Positions 51,396 to 60,570 of a stretch of DNA of 64,000 bases are shown in pieces. The translations under genes were made by a program, and so were the position numbers. The first letter of the stretch is position 1. Each line of letters starts with the position of its first letter. This stretch comes from JAEYFP01 sp964579795 (lineage in GTDB: Bacteria > Bacillota > Clostridia > Lachnospirales > Lachnospiraceae). The stretch is from the NCBI GenBank assembly GCA_964579795.1, contig CAZOHM010000006.1:1-64000 (forward strand), in the 5' to 3' direction. The notes under the pieces were generated by a model. It searched no databases and was not told where the DNA came from. It saw nothing but the letters and a program-made list of their open reading frames with translations.

Positions 51396-53321
51396 TTACG
51401 AATTTACAGCAAGTCCTGTATACAGCTGGTAGTACTTTCCTTTTTGTGCTATCAGCTCATCATGTGTACCTCTCTCGATAATGGAACCCTGTTCCAGAAC
51501 CATAATACAGTCACTGTTCTTTACAGTAGAAAGCCTGTGTGCAATCACAAATGTTGTCCTTCCACTCATAAGCTTATCCATACCTTCCTGAACAATCTTT
51601 TCTGTACGTGTATCAATTGAACTGGTCGCCTCGTCAAGAATCAATACTGGTGGATCTGCAATTGCTGCTCGTGCTATTGCCAACAGCTGTCTTTGTCCCT
51701 GACTTAAGTTTGCCCCATCTCCTGTCAGATGTGTCTGGTAGCCGTTTGACAGTTTTCTGATAAAGCTGTCGGCATTAGCCAGTTTTGCTGCAGCAATTAC
51801 TTCCTGATCTGTAGCATCCAGCTTTCCATACCGGATATTCTCCATAACCGTTCCAGTAAATAAATGCGTATCCTGTAAAACAATACCAAGCGAATGACGA
51901 AGAGCATCCTTTTCAATTTTATTGATATTAATGCCATCATAACGAATCTTTCCATCCTGAATATCATAAAACCGATTAATCAGATTGGTAATCGTTGTTT
52001 TTCCGGCTCCCGTAGAACCAACAAATGCTATCTTCTGACCGGGTGTTGCAAACATCTTGATATTATGAAGCACAATTTTATCATCATTATATCCAAAATC
52101 CACATCATTAAATTCCACATTACCCTTTAATTCCACAAAAGTTGTTGTATTCTCTGTTTTATGATAATGCTTCCATGCCCAGAGTCCGGTTCTCTCTTTC
52201 GTCTCTGTCAACTGTCCATTTTCCATTTTAGCATTTACAAGTGTTACATACCCATTATCTATTTCCTGCTTCTCATCAAGCAGCTTAAAAACTCTTTCTG
52301 CGCCAGCAAGTGCCATGACAATGCTGTTTAGCTGCATGCTTACCTGATTAATCGGCATGCTGAAGCCTTTATTGTATGTCAGAAAACTTGCCAGCTTGCC
52401 AAGCGAGAACCCGCCTGCTCCAAACAGAGCCAGCATACCTCCAACAATTGCACAAAGAACGTAGCTTATATTTCCAATCTGTGCATTTATAGGCATTAAG
52501 ATATTGGCAAATTTATTTGCATTATTTGCACTGTTGTATAACTGATCATTCAATTCATCAAACTTTTTAGAACTTTCTTCCTCATGGCAGAACACCTTTA
52601 CAACCTTTTGTCCTTCCATCATCTCTTCAATATATCCATTTAGCGTACCGAGTGACTTTTGCTGCGCAACAAAATATTTACCTGATTTTCCTGCAAGCTT
52701 TCCTGTAGAAAACAACATTAAGCCAACCATCAAAAGTGTGATTAATGTAAGCGGAATATTCAATAAAATCATACTGATAAAGACACTGATAATTGTAATT
52801 GCACTGGAAAACAGCTGTGGCATACTTTGACTGATCATCTGTCGAAGCGTATCAATATCATTTGTATAAATTGACATAATATCTCCATGTACATGTGTGT
52901 CAAAATACTTGATTGGCAGCTCTTGCATATGATTAAACATATCATCACGCAAATGCTTCAATGTGCCCTGACTCACATTTACCATAATTCTTGCCTGCAA
53001 ATAGGAAGCGAGTGCACCACATAAATACAGGGCACCGATTTTTCCTATTGCTGCAGCAAGTCCAGAAAAATCAGGGTGATCTGTCTTTAACATTGGGAGA
53101 ATATAAACATCAATCAGTGTCTGCATAAACCAAGTTCCACGTACACTTGCAATCGCATTCACAATAATGGCGAGTACAACAACAATACAATGAAACTTGT
53201 AATATTTCATTATATAGCCGAATAACCGTTTTAACACTGCTTTAGGGTCATCAACCTTTGGTTTCACGCCTCTCATGCCTCTGTTTCCCATACGTACTAC
53301 TTTTGCTCTTTCCTCAGCCAT
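51396..53321 (-). CDS. ABC exporter subunit with the intact ATP site
   Basis: A 641-residue half-transporter: six membrane helices, then an ATPase domain. Walker A is GSTGAGKTT, Walker B LILDEATSSID with the catalytic glutamate, and the switch histidine is in VIAHRLST. The signature is LSQGQ. It pairs with the partner encoded just upstream (53321-55072), whose ATP site is degenerate, as in LmrCD, BmrCD and TM287/288-type multidrug exporters. A long N-terminal tail before the first helix is typical of the larger partner. The start overlaps the partner's stop by one base. Confidence 0.93.
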   Translation of the reverse strand: MAEERAKVVRMGNRGMRGVKPKVDDPKAVLKRLFGYIMKYYKFHCIVVVLAIIVNAIASVRGTWFMQTLIDVYILPMLKTDHPDFSGLAAAIGKIGALYLCGALASYLQARIMVNVSQGTLKHLRDDMFNHMQELPIKYFDTHVHGDIMSIYTNDIDTLRQMISQSMPQLFSSAITIISVFISMILLNIPLTLITLLMVGLMLFSTGKLAGKSGKYFVAQQKSLGTLNGYIEEMMEGQKVVKVFCHEEESSKKFDELNDQLYNSANNANKFANILMPINAQIGNISYVLCAIVGGMLALFGAGGFSLGKLASFLTYNKGFSMPINQVSMQLNSIVMALAGAERVFKLLDEKQEIDNGYVTLVNAKMENGQLTETKERTGLWAWKHYHKTENTTTFVELKGNVEFNDVDFGYNDDKIVLHNIKMFATPGQKIAFVGSTGAGKTTITNLINRFYDIQDGKIRYDGININKIEKDALRHSLGIVLQDTHLFTGTVMENIRYGKLDATDQEVIAAAKLANADSFIRKLSNGYQTHLTGDGANLSQGQRQLLAIARAAIADPPVLILDEATSSIDTRTEKIVQEGMDKLMSGRTTFVIAHRLSTVKNSDCIMVLEQGSIIERGTHDELIAQKGKYYQLYTGLAVNS

Positions 53322-55072
53322 TACTGTTCGCCTCCCTTCGCATCAAAATCACCGGCACCACCAGTCTGTGACTCATAAACCTCTCGATAAATTGCATTAT
53401 TTGCAAGTAATTCCTCATGTGTACCAAATCCATCAACGCAGCCGTCTTCCATAACAATGATTCGATCTGCATCCTGTACACTGCTGACTCGCTGTGCAAT
53501 AATCAGTTTTGTTGTACCCGATATTTTCTTTCCAAAGGATTCTCTGATTTTTGCATCCGTTGCCGTATCTACAGCACTTGTACTGTCATCCAAAATTAAT
53601 ACTTTTGGGTTTTTAAGCAGTGCCCTTGCAATACACAGTCTCTGCTTCTGTCCGCCCGAAACATTAGAACCTCCCTGCTCAATATGTGTCTCATATCGTT
53701 CCGGCAGTTGTTCAATAAACTCATCAGCACATGCCAGCCTGCAAGCCTCCCTGCATTGTTCATCCGTTGCCTCTATATTACCCCATCTTAAGTTCTCATA
53801 AATTGTTCCGGAAAAAAGAACATTTTTCTGTAGCACAACAGCTACTTCATTTCGAAGTGTCTCCATATCATATTCTTTGACATTCTTTTCTCCTACAAGT
53901 ACAGAGCCCTGCGTCACATCATAAAGACGGCTGATCAGATTGACAAGACTTGATTTAGCACTTCCGGTACCTCCAATAATACCAATTGTTTCTCCTGAGT
54001 TGATTTTCAGATTAATATCATTCAACACCGGTTTTTCACTATCCTTGTAATATCGGAAGGTCACATGCTCAAATTCAATGCTGCCATCCTTTACTTCAAA
54101 TACAGGATTTTCCGGATTGGTCAAATCTGCTTTTTCATCTAATATCTCTGTTACACGTTCTGCGCTTGCCATACTCATTGTAACCATTACAAAGATCATG
54201 GAAAGCATCATCAAGCTCATCATAATATTCATACAATATGCCAAAAGGCTCATCATCTGGCCTGTAGTCAGTGAACCTCCAACTATCATTTTTGCCCCAA
54301 ACCAGCTGATTGCTAGAATGCAGGAATACACAGTGATCAGCATAATTGGTGCATTTAACGCAATAACGCTTTCAGCCTTCACAAACATCTTATAAATATT
54401 CTCACTTGCTTTTTCAAACTTGTTCTTTTCATATTCTTCTCTGACATATGCCTTTACAACACGAATACCGGATACATTTTCCTGCACGCTTGCATTTAAG
54501 GCATCATACTTTTTAAATACGACCTTAAAATACTTGGTTACCTTTCTAATTAGAATAAACATACAGACACCAAGGAAAATAACCGCCACAAGATAAATAC
54601 ATGCAAGTCTGGCATTAATCATAAATGCCATTGTCATGGCAAAAATGAGACTTGCCGGTGCTCTTGTACACATACGTAAAATCATCTGATAGGCATTCTG
54701 CAGATTCGTAACATCTGTTGTCAGTCTTGTAATCAGACCAGATGTGCTGTATTTATCGATATTGGAGAATGAAAAGGTCTGGATATTGTCATACATGGCC
54801 TTTCTCAGATTACGCGCAAATCCGGTAGATGCCTTTGCGCCAAACTTTCCTCCCAATACACCCATTACCAAACTAATAAACGCAGTCAAAATCATCCAAA
54901 GACCCATAATCAGAATATGGTTCATATTTCCGGCTTCCACACCCTTGTCAATAATAGATGCCATCATCAGCGGAATAATAGTTTCCATGATGACTTCTCC
55001 AATCATGCAAAGTGGTGTCAATATAGATTCTTTCTTAAACTCCTTTATTTGTGCCCCTAATGTTTTTAACAT
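53321..55072 (-). CDS. ABC exporter subunit with degenerate ATP site
   Basis: A 583-residue half-transporter with six membrane helices and an ATPase domain. Walker A is GGTGSAKSS and the signature VSGGQ is intact. The catalytic glutamate after Walker B is aspartate (LILDDSTSAVD) and the switch histidine is glutamine (IIAQRVSS). These changes mark the non-hydrolysing partner of a heterodimeric exporter. The start overlaps the end of the MarR gene by 38 bases, so regulator and transporter are co-transcribed. Confidence 0.93.
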   Translation of the reverse strand: MLKTLGAQIKEFKKESILTPLCMIGEVIMETIIPLMMASIIDKGVEAGNMNHILIMGLWMILTAFISLVMGVLGGKFGAKASTGFARNLRKAMYDNIQTFSFSNIDKYSTSGLITRLTTDVTNLQNAYQMILRMCTRAPASLIFAMTMAFMINARLACIYLVAVIFLGVCMFILIRKVTKYFKVVFKKYDALNASVQENVSGIRVVKAYVREEYEKNKFEKASENIYKMFVKAESVIALNAPIMLITVYSCILAISWFGAKMIVGGSLTTGQMMSLLAYCMNIMMSLMMLSMIFVMVTMSMASAERVTEILDEKADLTNPENPVFEVKDGSIEFEHVTFRYYKDSEKPVLNDINLKINSGETIGIIGGTGSAKSSLVNLISRLYDVTQGSVLVGEKNVKEYDMETLRNEVAVVLQKNVLFSGTIYENLRWGNIEATDEQCREACRLACADEFIEQLPERYETHIEQGGSNVSGGQKQRLCIARALLKNPKVLILDDSTSAVDTATDAKIRESFGKKISGTTKLIIAQRVSSVQDADRIIVMEDGCVDGFGTHEELLANNAIYREVYESQTGGAGDFDAKGGEQ

Positions 55073-55496
55073 TTTCAGTCATCCTCTCTATAATATTGAT
55101 GCAGATTTTCAGCTCCTCATCTGAAATTCCTGCACAAAGCTTCTCATTAAATTTTTCTACTTCTTCTTCAAAGAGTGTTGCAATTTTTTTTCCTGTTTCA
55201 GTCAATATGAGTTCCCTGTATCGTCCATCTGTTTTTAGCGGAATTCTTTTTAACAAATCCTTCTTTTCCATTACATTGATAACTTCACTCAATGTGGATT
55301 TTCCGATTTCGATTTCTCCTTCAATTTCCTTCTGAAAAACAGGTTGACTTTGATGATCAAGCAAATAACTCAGAATTTCCATATGAAGCATCGTAATATT
55401 CTGCATCGCCATATTCTCACCTCGTTTGCAACCGACCTGACGAATGTAATTATTCAATATTCGCATTTGATTTCCAAGACTCTGCTTGATTTCCAT
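55035..55496 (-). CDS. MarR-family regulator
   Basis: A 153-residue winged-helix regulator: helix-turn-helix near residues 55-80 (GKSTLSEVINVMEKKDLL), and the wing RIPLKTDGRYRELILTETG. It is the first gene of an operon with the two ABC exporter genes and probably represses it, with release by a drug-like ligand. AAAGGAG precedes the ATG. The promoter upstream is overlapped by a long inverted repeat. Confidence 0.92.
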   Translation of the reverse strand: MEIKQSLGNQMRILNNYIRQVGCKRGENMAMQNITMLHMEILSYLLDHQSQPVFQKEIEGEIEIGKSTLSEVINVMEKKDLLKRIPLKTDGRYRELILTETGKKIATLFEEEVEKFNEKLCAGISDEELKICINIIERMTENVKNIRGTNKGV

Positions 55497-55534
55497 ACTG
55501 ACTCCTTTCTCATATTATTTTCTATCATCAGTCA

Positions 55535-55582
55535 AATAGTTCGTGTACGAATCATCATACGACGAACTATTTTTACTGTCAA
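55535..55582 (-). promoter_or_regulatory. promoter and likely MarR operator
   Basis: On the minus strand a perfect TTGACA (55582-55577), 17 bases, then TATGAT (55559-55554). A perfect 10-bp inverted repeat, AATAGTTCGT at 55535-55544 and ACGAACTATT at 55562-55571, brackets the -10 box. A shorter palindrome TTCGT-GT-ACGAA (55540-55551) shares one arm. The layout fits repression by the MarR protein. Confidence 0.8.
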
Positions 55583-55609
55583 CATATGTATACTATAATT
55601 TAGATAATT

Positions 55610-56473
55610 TTAATACTTTTGAAATTCTGCTCTGTGTGTTTCAAAAAAATCAAAGTACGACCTCACATTTGACAATTCAGTCCACCGTTTTACATCAACA
55701 GGTTCCTCGTCCAAATCATAAATCTTTGCTCCTTTCATCGCCAAAAGAAATGGGGAATGCGTTGCAATAATAAACTGATAATCAAAAAATCTCGCTGAAT
55801 CCTCCAAAAATTTCAGCAGCTCCTGCTGCCTTTCCGGTGATAGGCTGTTTTCTGGCTCATCCAACAGATAAAGTCCTGTTTCTCGCATTTTTTCAGTAAA
55901 ATACAGAGAAGCACTTTCTCCGTTCGAATGTTCTCTTACATTATCAATCAGCCTGCTTCTGACATACTTGGACTGTGTTTTTCTTCGAGACAGATTAACA
56001 TTCTTAAGCTGCTCATAATCCTCAAGAGACTGCATTTGAAACTGAGAATACTTGTCCTCTAGATATTTTTCAAACAATTCCTCACGCTTTTGATTGATTC
56101 CATTGTTCAGCGTACGCAGGTTCAACATAAAATCAAACACGTCATCACTTGTAATAATTCTGCTTTCTGATGGCAGCTTTCTTTCCACCTGAAACTGACA
56201 CATATCTACATAATCAGGGAAAAAGTTAGAAGTATTATACACGGTATCTCTTTTCAGGCTAAGCTTTTCGCCAATTACATTTAAGGCAGTAGTCTTTCCG
56301 GAGCCATTTCCTCCATATAAGATTGTAACCGGCTCAAAGTCAAGCACCGAAAGACTATTTTTTGATAAAATCCGAAATGGATAATAGGTATCATAACAGG
56401 TTCTTCGTTCCCCTAAGATAAAGTCATCCTCTCTGTCAACATCAGGAAACCTAAACTGAGACAAATATATCAT
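55610..56473 (-). CDS. AAA-type ATPase (ABC/RecF-like)
   Basis: A 287-residue ATPase with Walker A YGGNGSGKTT at residues 53-62, Walker B LYLLDEPENSLSP and the IIATHSPFLL switch histidine. It belongs to the broad group of soluble ABC-type ATPases (COG3910-like) without membrane parts. The role is unknown. The ATG at 56473 overlaps the previous stop by 4 bases, and AAAGGAG lies 8 bases before it. The gene ends before the marR promoter. Confidence 0.85.
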   Translation of the reverse strand: MIYLSQFRFPDVDREDDFILGERRTCYDTYYPFRILSKNSLSVLDFEPVTILYGGNGSGKTTALNVIGEKLSLKRDTVYNTSNFFPDYVDMCQFQVERKLPSESRIITSDDVFDFMLNLRTLNNGINQKREELFEKYLEDKYSQFQMQSLEDYEQLKNVNLSRRKTQSKYVRSRLIDNVREHSNGESASLYFTEKMRETGLYLLDEPENSLSPERQQELLKFLEDSARFFDYQFIIATHSPFLLAMKGAKIYDLDEEPVDVKRWTELSNVRSYFDFFETHRAEFQKY

Positions 56474-57024
56474 ATACCATGCTCCTTTAACCATGTCCTT
56501 GTTTCTTTGTAATCAGGCAGGATTTTCTCCACCTCTTCCCAGAATTTTGGTGAATGATTCATTTCTTTTCGGTGACACAACTCATGTACTACTACATAGT
56601 CCTGCACTTTCTCAGGAAACAGCATTAATAAACAGTTGAAATTCAGATTTCCTTTAGACGAACAGCTTCCCCATCTGCTTTTCTGATTCCGAATAGTGAT
56701 TCTGCCGTAAGAAACACCTATTTGCTTTGCATAAGCAGCAACCTTTTTCGGAATGGATTCCAGCGCCTTATCAGCAAGCTTTTGGATCTCCTCCATAGGT
56801 ATCTGCTCCATGAAAAGACTGTTTCTTCTGCGCTCTGAAGCTTTTCTCAGATTTTTTTCAATCCATTTGGACTTCTCTTCTATAAAACGTCTGATTTCAG
56901 CTTCTGACATACGTAAAGGAGCTCTCACAAGTACTGTATTTACTTCTCTTGACGACACCTCAAGCGACATCGTTCTTCGCCTGCTTCTTATTATTTCTAT
57001 TTTAAATGGATACTCTTTTCTCAT
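56470..57024 (-). CDS. YgjP-type zinc metallopeptidase
   Basis: A 184-residue protein of the YgjP/DUF45 (M48-like) family. The zinc motif is HELCHRKEMNHSPKFW, preceded by IRNQKSRWGSCSSKGNLNFN, which is characteristic of the family. Homologues are predicted metal-dependent proteases of unclear substrate. The ATG at 57024 is chosen because AGGGG lies 8 bases upstream; an upstream ATG at 57057 would lengthen the overlap with the previous gene. Confidence 0.9.
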   Translation of the reverse strand: MRKEYPFKIEIIRSRRRTMSLEVSSREVNTVLVRAPLRMSEAEIRRFIEEKSKWIEKNLRKASERRRNSLFMEQIPMEEIQKLADKALESIPKKVAAYAKQIGVSYGRITIRNQKSRWGSCSSKGNLNFNCLLMLFPEKVQDYVVVHELCHRKEMNHSPKFWEEVEKILPDYKETRTWLKEHGI

Positions 57025-57997
57025 TTCTGCACCCCTGATAAATTCCCCGCAATGCAAGTTCTTTATGAATTGTATTTAATACCCGTTTCTTGTCAGTACT
57101 CCATTTTGGAGCAATCAACAGATTCTTTGGACCATCACCGGTCAGACGGTGAATCACAATTTCAGGAGAAAGCTCTGCAATTGCGTCGCATATGATATCT
57201 ATATACGCTTCCATAGACAGCACTGTGCAATCTGTGTTTCCAGAAAGAAATTCTGATGCCAGATCGGTTCCTTTCAGAATATGAAGGAGCTGCAGCTTTA
57301 CTCCTTGAATATCTGCTGTATTCATATATTTTACAGATTCCAGCATATCCTGTTTTGATTCTCCCGGTAATCCAAAAATCAGATGTACAATAACATTCAA
57401 ATGTCTTTGTCTCAATTCACAGACTGCATTATTAAAACAGGACAACTTATATCCGCGTCTGATACGTTCCGCAGTTCTCTCATGAATTGTCTGTAAACCA
57501 AGCTCCACCCATACCGGCTTGATTTGGTTTAGCTTAGCGAGTAAATCAAGTACCTCATCTGGCAGGCAATCCGGTCTAGTTCCTATCGACAGACCGACTA
57601 TCTCTTCCTGTTCGATAATCGGCTGAAATAATTGCTGCAAATATTCAACAGATGCATACGTATTCGAATACGCCTGGAAGTATGCAATATATTTGTTTCC
57701 TGTCTGTTTCTGTGAAAGTCTCTGTTTGGCTGCTTCAAGCTGTTTCAATACGGTCACATTGTCACAAATCTGCAATTTCAAGCTGACAGCCTGTCGAAAT
57801 TCTCCCGAACTAATTCCCTCGGCAAATTCTCCGCTGCCACCTGCACTGCAAAATAAACACCCTCTTGTATCGATTGTTCCGTCTCGATTTGGGCACGTCA
57901 TTCCTCCGTTCAGTGCAAGCTTATATATCTTTTCACCATATTTCTGCTTCAAATAATAATTCAGTGAATAATATTGTTTGTCTCCCCAATCATTCAT
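57002..57997 (-). CDS. YhcC-type radical SAM protein (TIGR01212)
   Basis: A 331-residue radical SAM protein of the TIGR01212/YhcC family. The cluster cysteines are C35, C47 and C50 in the unusual form CPNRDGTIDTRGCLFC. PVWVELGLQTIHERTAERI and IVHLIFGLPGE are also typical. The family is widespread but its reaction is not known. It overlaps the YgjP-type gene by 23 bases, suggesting coupled translation. Confidence 0.92.
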   Translation of the reverse strand: MNDWGDKQYYSLNYYLKQKYGEKIYKLALNGGMTCPNRDGTIDTRGCLFCSAGGSGEFAEGISSGEFRQAVSLKLQICDNVTVLKQLEAAKQRLSQKQTGNKYIAYFQAYSNTYASVEYLQQLFQPIIEQEEIVGLSIGTRPDCLPDEVLDLLAKLNQIKPVWVELGLQTIHERTAERIRRGYKLSCFNNAVCELRQRHLNVIVHLIFGLPGESKQDMLESVKYMNTADIQGVKLQLLHILKGTDLASEFLSGNTDCTVLSMEAYIDIICDAIAELSPEIVIHRLTGDGPKNLLIAPKWSTDKKRVLNTIHKELALRGIYQGCRNEKRVSI

Positions 57998-58006
57998 ACT
58001 GTATGC

Positions 58007-58816
58007 TTATGCCTCTGTCTTATCTTTACAGTCTGAAGCATCAGCATATAGCGGATTGGCTTCTCTTGTTTGATTTCCATATACTTTTTTCAGCCTGTCA
58101 AATGCAGTTCTGACATTTTGAGGTATTTCAACATGTGCAATATAGTTTTTTCCTTTTGGTCCATATCCATTCTCATCATCTGTCAGTCTTGGAATTTCTC
58201 CCATTAATAAATTTACGTATCTGTCAATATCCCACATTCCATAAATATCTGTGTCATACTGCAGACTGCCTCCCACCTTACTTACATGTGCCTGATATGC
58301 GGCATAATTTATAATGATAAGTCCTTCTCCTGCATGTTTCTCAAGACCTGCTGCCATTCTTCTTTGCATAGTTGCGTCCTGACAGAGAATAATGCTTTGA
58401 TATGGAATATGTTTTTTCTGCAACATCTCCAGCAGAAAGGTAATGTTGTTACCGCAATTGGTTGACCTGCACTCCAGTTCGTCCGCTGTGAGTCCATACT
58501 TGTTTTTGATATAGCAGTTGAATATTTCTGCTTCTGTAAGCTTTGATGTGATGATTTCTGGACATTGAGCATGTACCTTTTCTCTTAGTGTGTCTGTCGT
58601 ATGTCCTGCACCTCCGACAATCACGTATTTTTTAGCTACATGATTTTTCATAGCCTCAGCCATTACATCTCCGCCACAGAGAATGCTTCCTCCAAAAAGA
58701 ACCATTACATCCGCCTGTTCAATTCCATATTTATCTGACAAGCCGCTTCGTGTAAGCTGTTCAATATCTCTGCTTCCACAAAATTTTCCTAAAATATTTA
58801 TACTTTCTGTAATCAT
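58007..58816 (-). CDS. YdcF/DUF218-family protein
   Basis: A 269-residue protein with the DUF218 fold: ADVMVLFGGSILCGG near residue 35, KYVIVGGAGHTTDT near 63, RSTNCGNNITFLLEML, and SIILCQDATMQRRM. YdcF of E. coli binds SAM; relatives such as SanA and ElyC act in envelope maintenance. No membrane segment is visible, so a cytoplasmic YdcF-like role is more likely. AGAGAG precedes the ATG. Confidence 0.87.
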   Translation of the reverse strand: MITESINILGKFCGSRDIEQLTRSGLSDKYGIEQADVMVLFGGSILCGGDVMAEAMKNHVAKKYVIVGGAGHTTDTLREKVHAQCPEIITSKLTEAEIFNCYIKNKYGLTADELECRSTNCGNNITFLLEMLQKKHIPYQSIILCQDATMQRRMAAGLEKHAGEGLIIINYAAYQAHVSKVGGSLQYDTDIYGMWDIDRYVNLLMGEIPRLTDDENGYGPKGKNYIAHVEIPQNVRTAFDRLKKVYGNQTREANPLYADASDCKDKTEA

Positions 58817-58834
58817 TTATCTCTCTTTTCTTAA

Positions 58835-58960
58835 TTATTCTGCACTAAAAGTCTTCTTCTCATGCAGTCTTGAATAGTATTCGATTCCACAGTCACCTAC
58901 TAACTGCTTTGTTTCGATTATGTATCTGTTCGTTCCTGCTTTTCCCCTGTTACTACGCAT
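58835..58960 (-). CDS. possible 41-residue protein between rsbU-like and ydcF-like genes
   Basis: The 136-base gap between two tightly packed genes is almost filled by a reading frame whose ATG overlaps the stop of the phosphatase gene (58953-58960) and which stops 18 bases before the YdcF-like gene. The product begins MRSNRGKAG, includes DCGIEYYSRLHEKK, and has no hydrophobic stretch. The ribosome site is weak. The overlap and operon packing are the only support. Confidence 0.35.
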   Translation of the reverse strand: MRSNRGKAGTNRYIIETKQLVGDCGIEYYSRLHEKKTFSAE

Positions 58961-60524
58961 GTTTATATACTGCAAGCATTGTCATATCATCAAACTGCGG
59001 TGCCTGTCCGGCAAACAAATCAACGTCTGCTTTAATCTGCTCAAGCGTCTCCTTTGGCATAGTTCCCTTCGTCCGGCTTAGTATTTCTTCCAAACGACTC
59101 TGCCCATAAAACTGAGCATCACAATTATTTGCTTCTGGTATTCCATCTGTATACAGAAATAACATCTCTCCCGGATTAATAAACGTTTCCTGCAATGCAT
59201 ATTGTATGCCTTCCATTCCCGCAAGCATCATCTGCTTCTTCTTTGGTTTGACATATTCAAAGGAGCCATCTGTTTTTCGTATAAGTGGATTGTCATGTCC
59301 TGCATCAGCAAACAGTAATCTTCCTGTACTGAATTCTAATATACCAATCCAGGCAGTCGTAAATAACTGTGCATCATTCCCCTCACACAGTTGTTCATTT
59401 GCCTTTGTCAATACTTGATCTAACGGCAGATGGGAAAGTACATAATTCTTAATAATTGTTTTAGAAATTACCATAAATAAAGCTGCAGGAACACCCTTTC
59501 CTGATACATCTCCTATATCAATACACAAATGATCCTCATCAATTATAAAAAAATCATAAAAATCTCCACCTACCTCTTTTGCAGGGGTCATCATGGCAAA
59601 AAGCTCAAATTTGGAACTTTTGGGGAAATTTCTCGGAAGCATACCAACCTGAATTTTCGTTGCAACATCCAGTTCTGCTTCAATTCGTTCCTTTTCGGCA
59701 GTAACTCGTCCTAACTCCAGAATATAGCTGCGCATATCCTCATCCATTTTTACAAAAGTCTGTCCCAATTCCTCTATTTCATCACCCGTATGAATATCCA
59801 GTATAAATTGCTTATCGCTTTCCAAATTCGTAACAATTTCTCCTGCTGCACGATTCAACTGTTTAATTGGTGCAACAACTTTTTTACTGATATATAGATA
59901 GAACAGGCACATGGAACAAATAATGACAATTATTACGCTCACTACAATCATAAGAATAAATTTCAAAATGGAGTCCTGAATTCCATCCATGGACAAATCC
60001 ACACCAACCAACGCAACCGGTACTCCTGCACTGTCAAATATCGGAGAAAATGCAGATGCAATATATCCATATGTATCATCTTTTGTTATGATTATTCTTT
60101 CAACGGGATTCTGTCTGAACGTTTGCCCTGCGACTTCCTTTCCATCCTTCATATACTCCTCGTGATACCCAATCGGACAGGAACCTTCGGAATGATCTGC
60201 ATCCCAAATATATACAAGATCTTCTTCATTTGGTACAAACACGTAGTAATACTTTAATTCCGTTTCTTCCTGCGTCGCATTTAGAAAATCTTCTATTTTC
60301 TGATAATAATCATCCTCTGTATTTGTTTCCAAATATGATAGTACTCTGTCTCCATCAATATATCTGGCAGCTGTTCTTGTATAGGAATGTGCAATTTCAT
60401 TGTATTCATTCATTGTTTCTTTCCAGTACTGTCTGCATACTAAAGCAGAAATAAATAATATAAGAATTACAGCAAGGCTCAAAAATCCAATCCAAACTTT
60501 GAAGCCAAGATTTTTTCTCTTCAT
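58953..60524 (-). CDS. membrane SpoIIE/RsbU-type serine phosphatase
   Basis: A 523-residue signalling protein. A first membrane helix (residues ~8-30) leads into an outside sensor domain of ~150 residues (Cache-like, with YYYVFVPNEEDLVYIWD). A second helix follows (~188-212), then HAMP and a short coiled coil (EKERIEAELDVATKIQVGM). The PP2C-type domain has VGGDFYDFF, IGDVSGKGVPAALFM and QFDDMTMLAV. Such proteins remove phosphate from anti-anti-sigma factors. No STAS or anti-sigma gene is nearby. GGGAGG sits 8 bases before the ATG at 60524. Confidence 0.92.
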   Translation of the reverse strand: MKRKNLGFKVWIGFLSLAVILILFISALVCRQYWKETMNEYNEIAHSYTRTAARYIDGDRVLSYLETNTEDDYYQKIEDFLNATQEETELKYYYVFVPNEEDLVYIWDADHSEGSCPIGYHEEYMKDGKEVAGQTFRQNPVERIIITKDDTYGYIASAFSPIFDSAGVPVALVGVDLSMDGIQDSILKFILMIVVSVIIVIICSMCLFYLYISKKVVAPIKQLNRAAGEIVTNLESDKQFILDIHTGDEIEELGQTFVKMDEDMRSYILELGRVTAEKERIEAELDVATKIQVGMLPRNFPKSSKFELFAMMTPAKEVGGDFYDFFIIDEDHLCIDIGDVSGKGVPAALFMVISKTIIKNYVLSHLPLDQVLTKANEQLCEGNDAQLFTTAWIGILEFSTGRLLFADAGHDNPLIRKTDGSFEYVKPKKKQMMLAGMEGIQYALQETFINPGEMLFLYTDGIPEANNCDAQFYGQSRLEEILSRTKGTMPKETLEQIKADVDLFAGQAPQFDDMTMLAVYKHA

Positions 60525-60570
60525 TTCTGTTCCTCCCATCAGACTTGTTTTTCATACTTCATTAACACTA

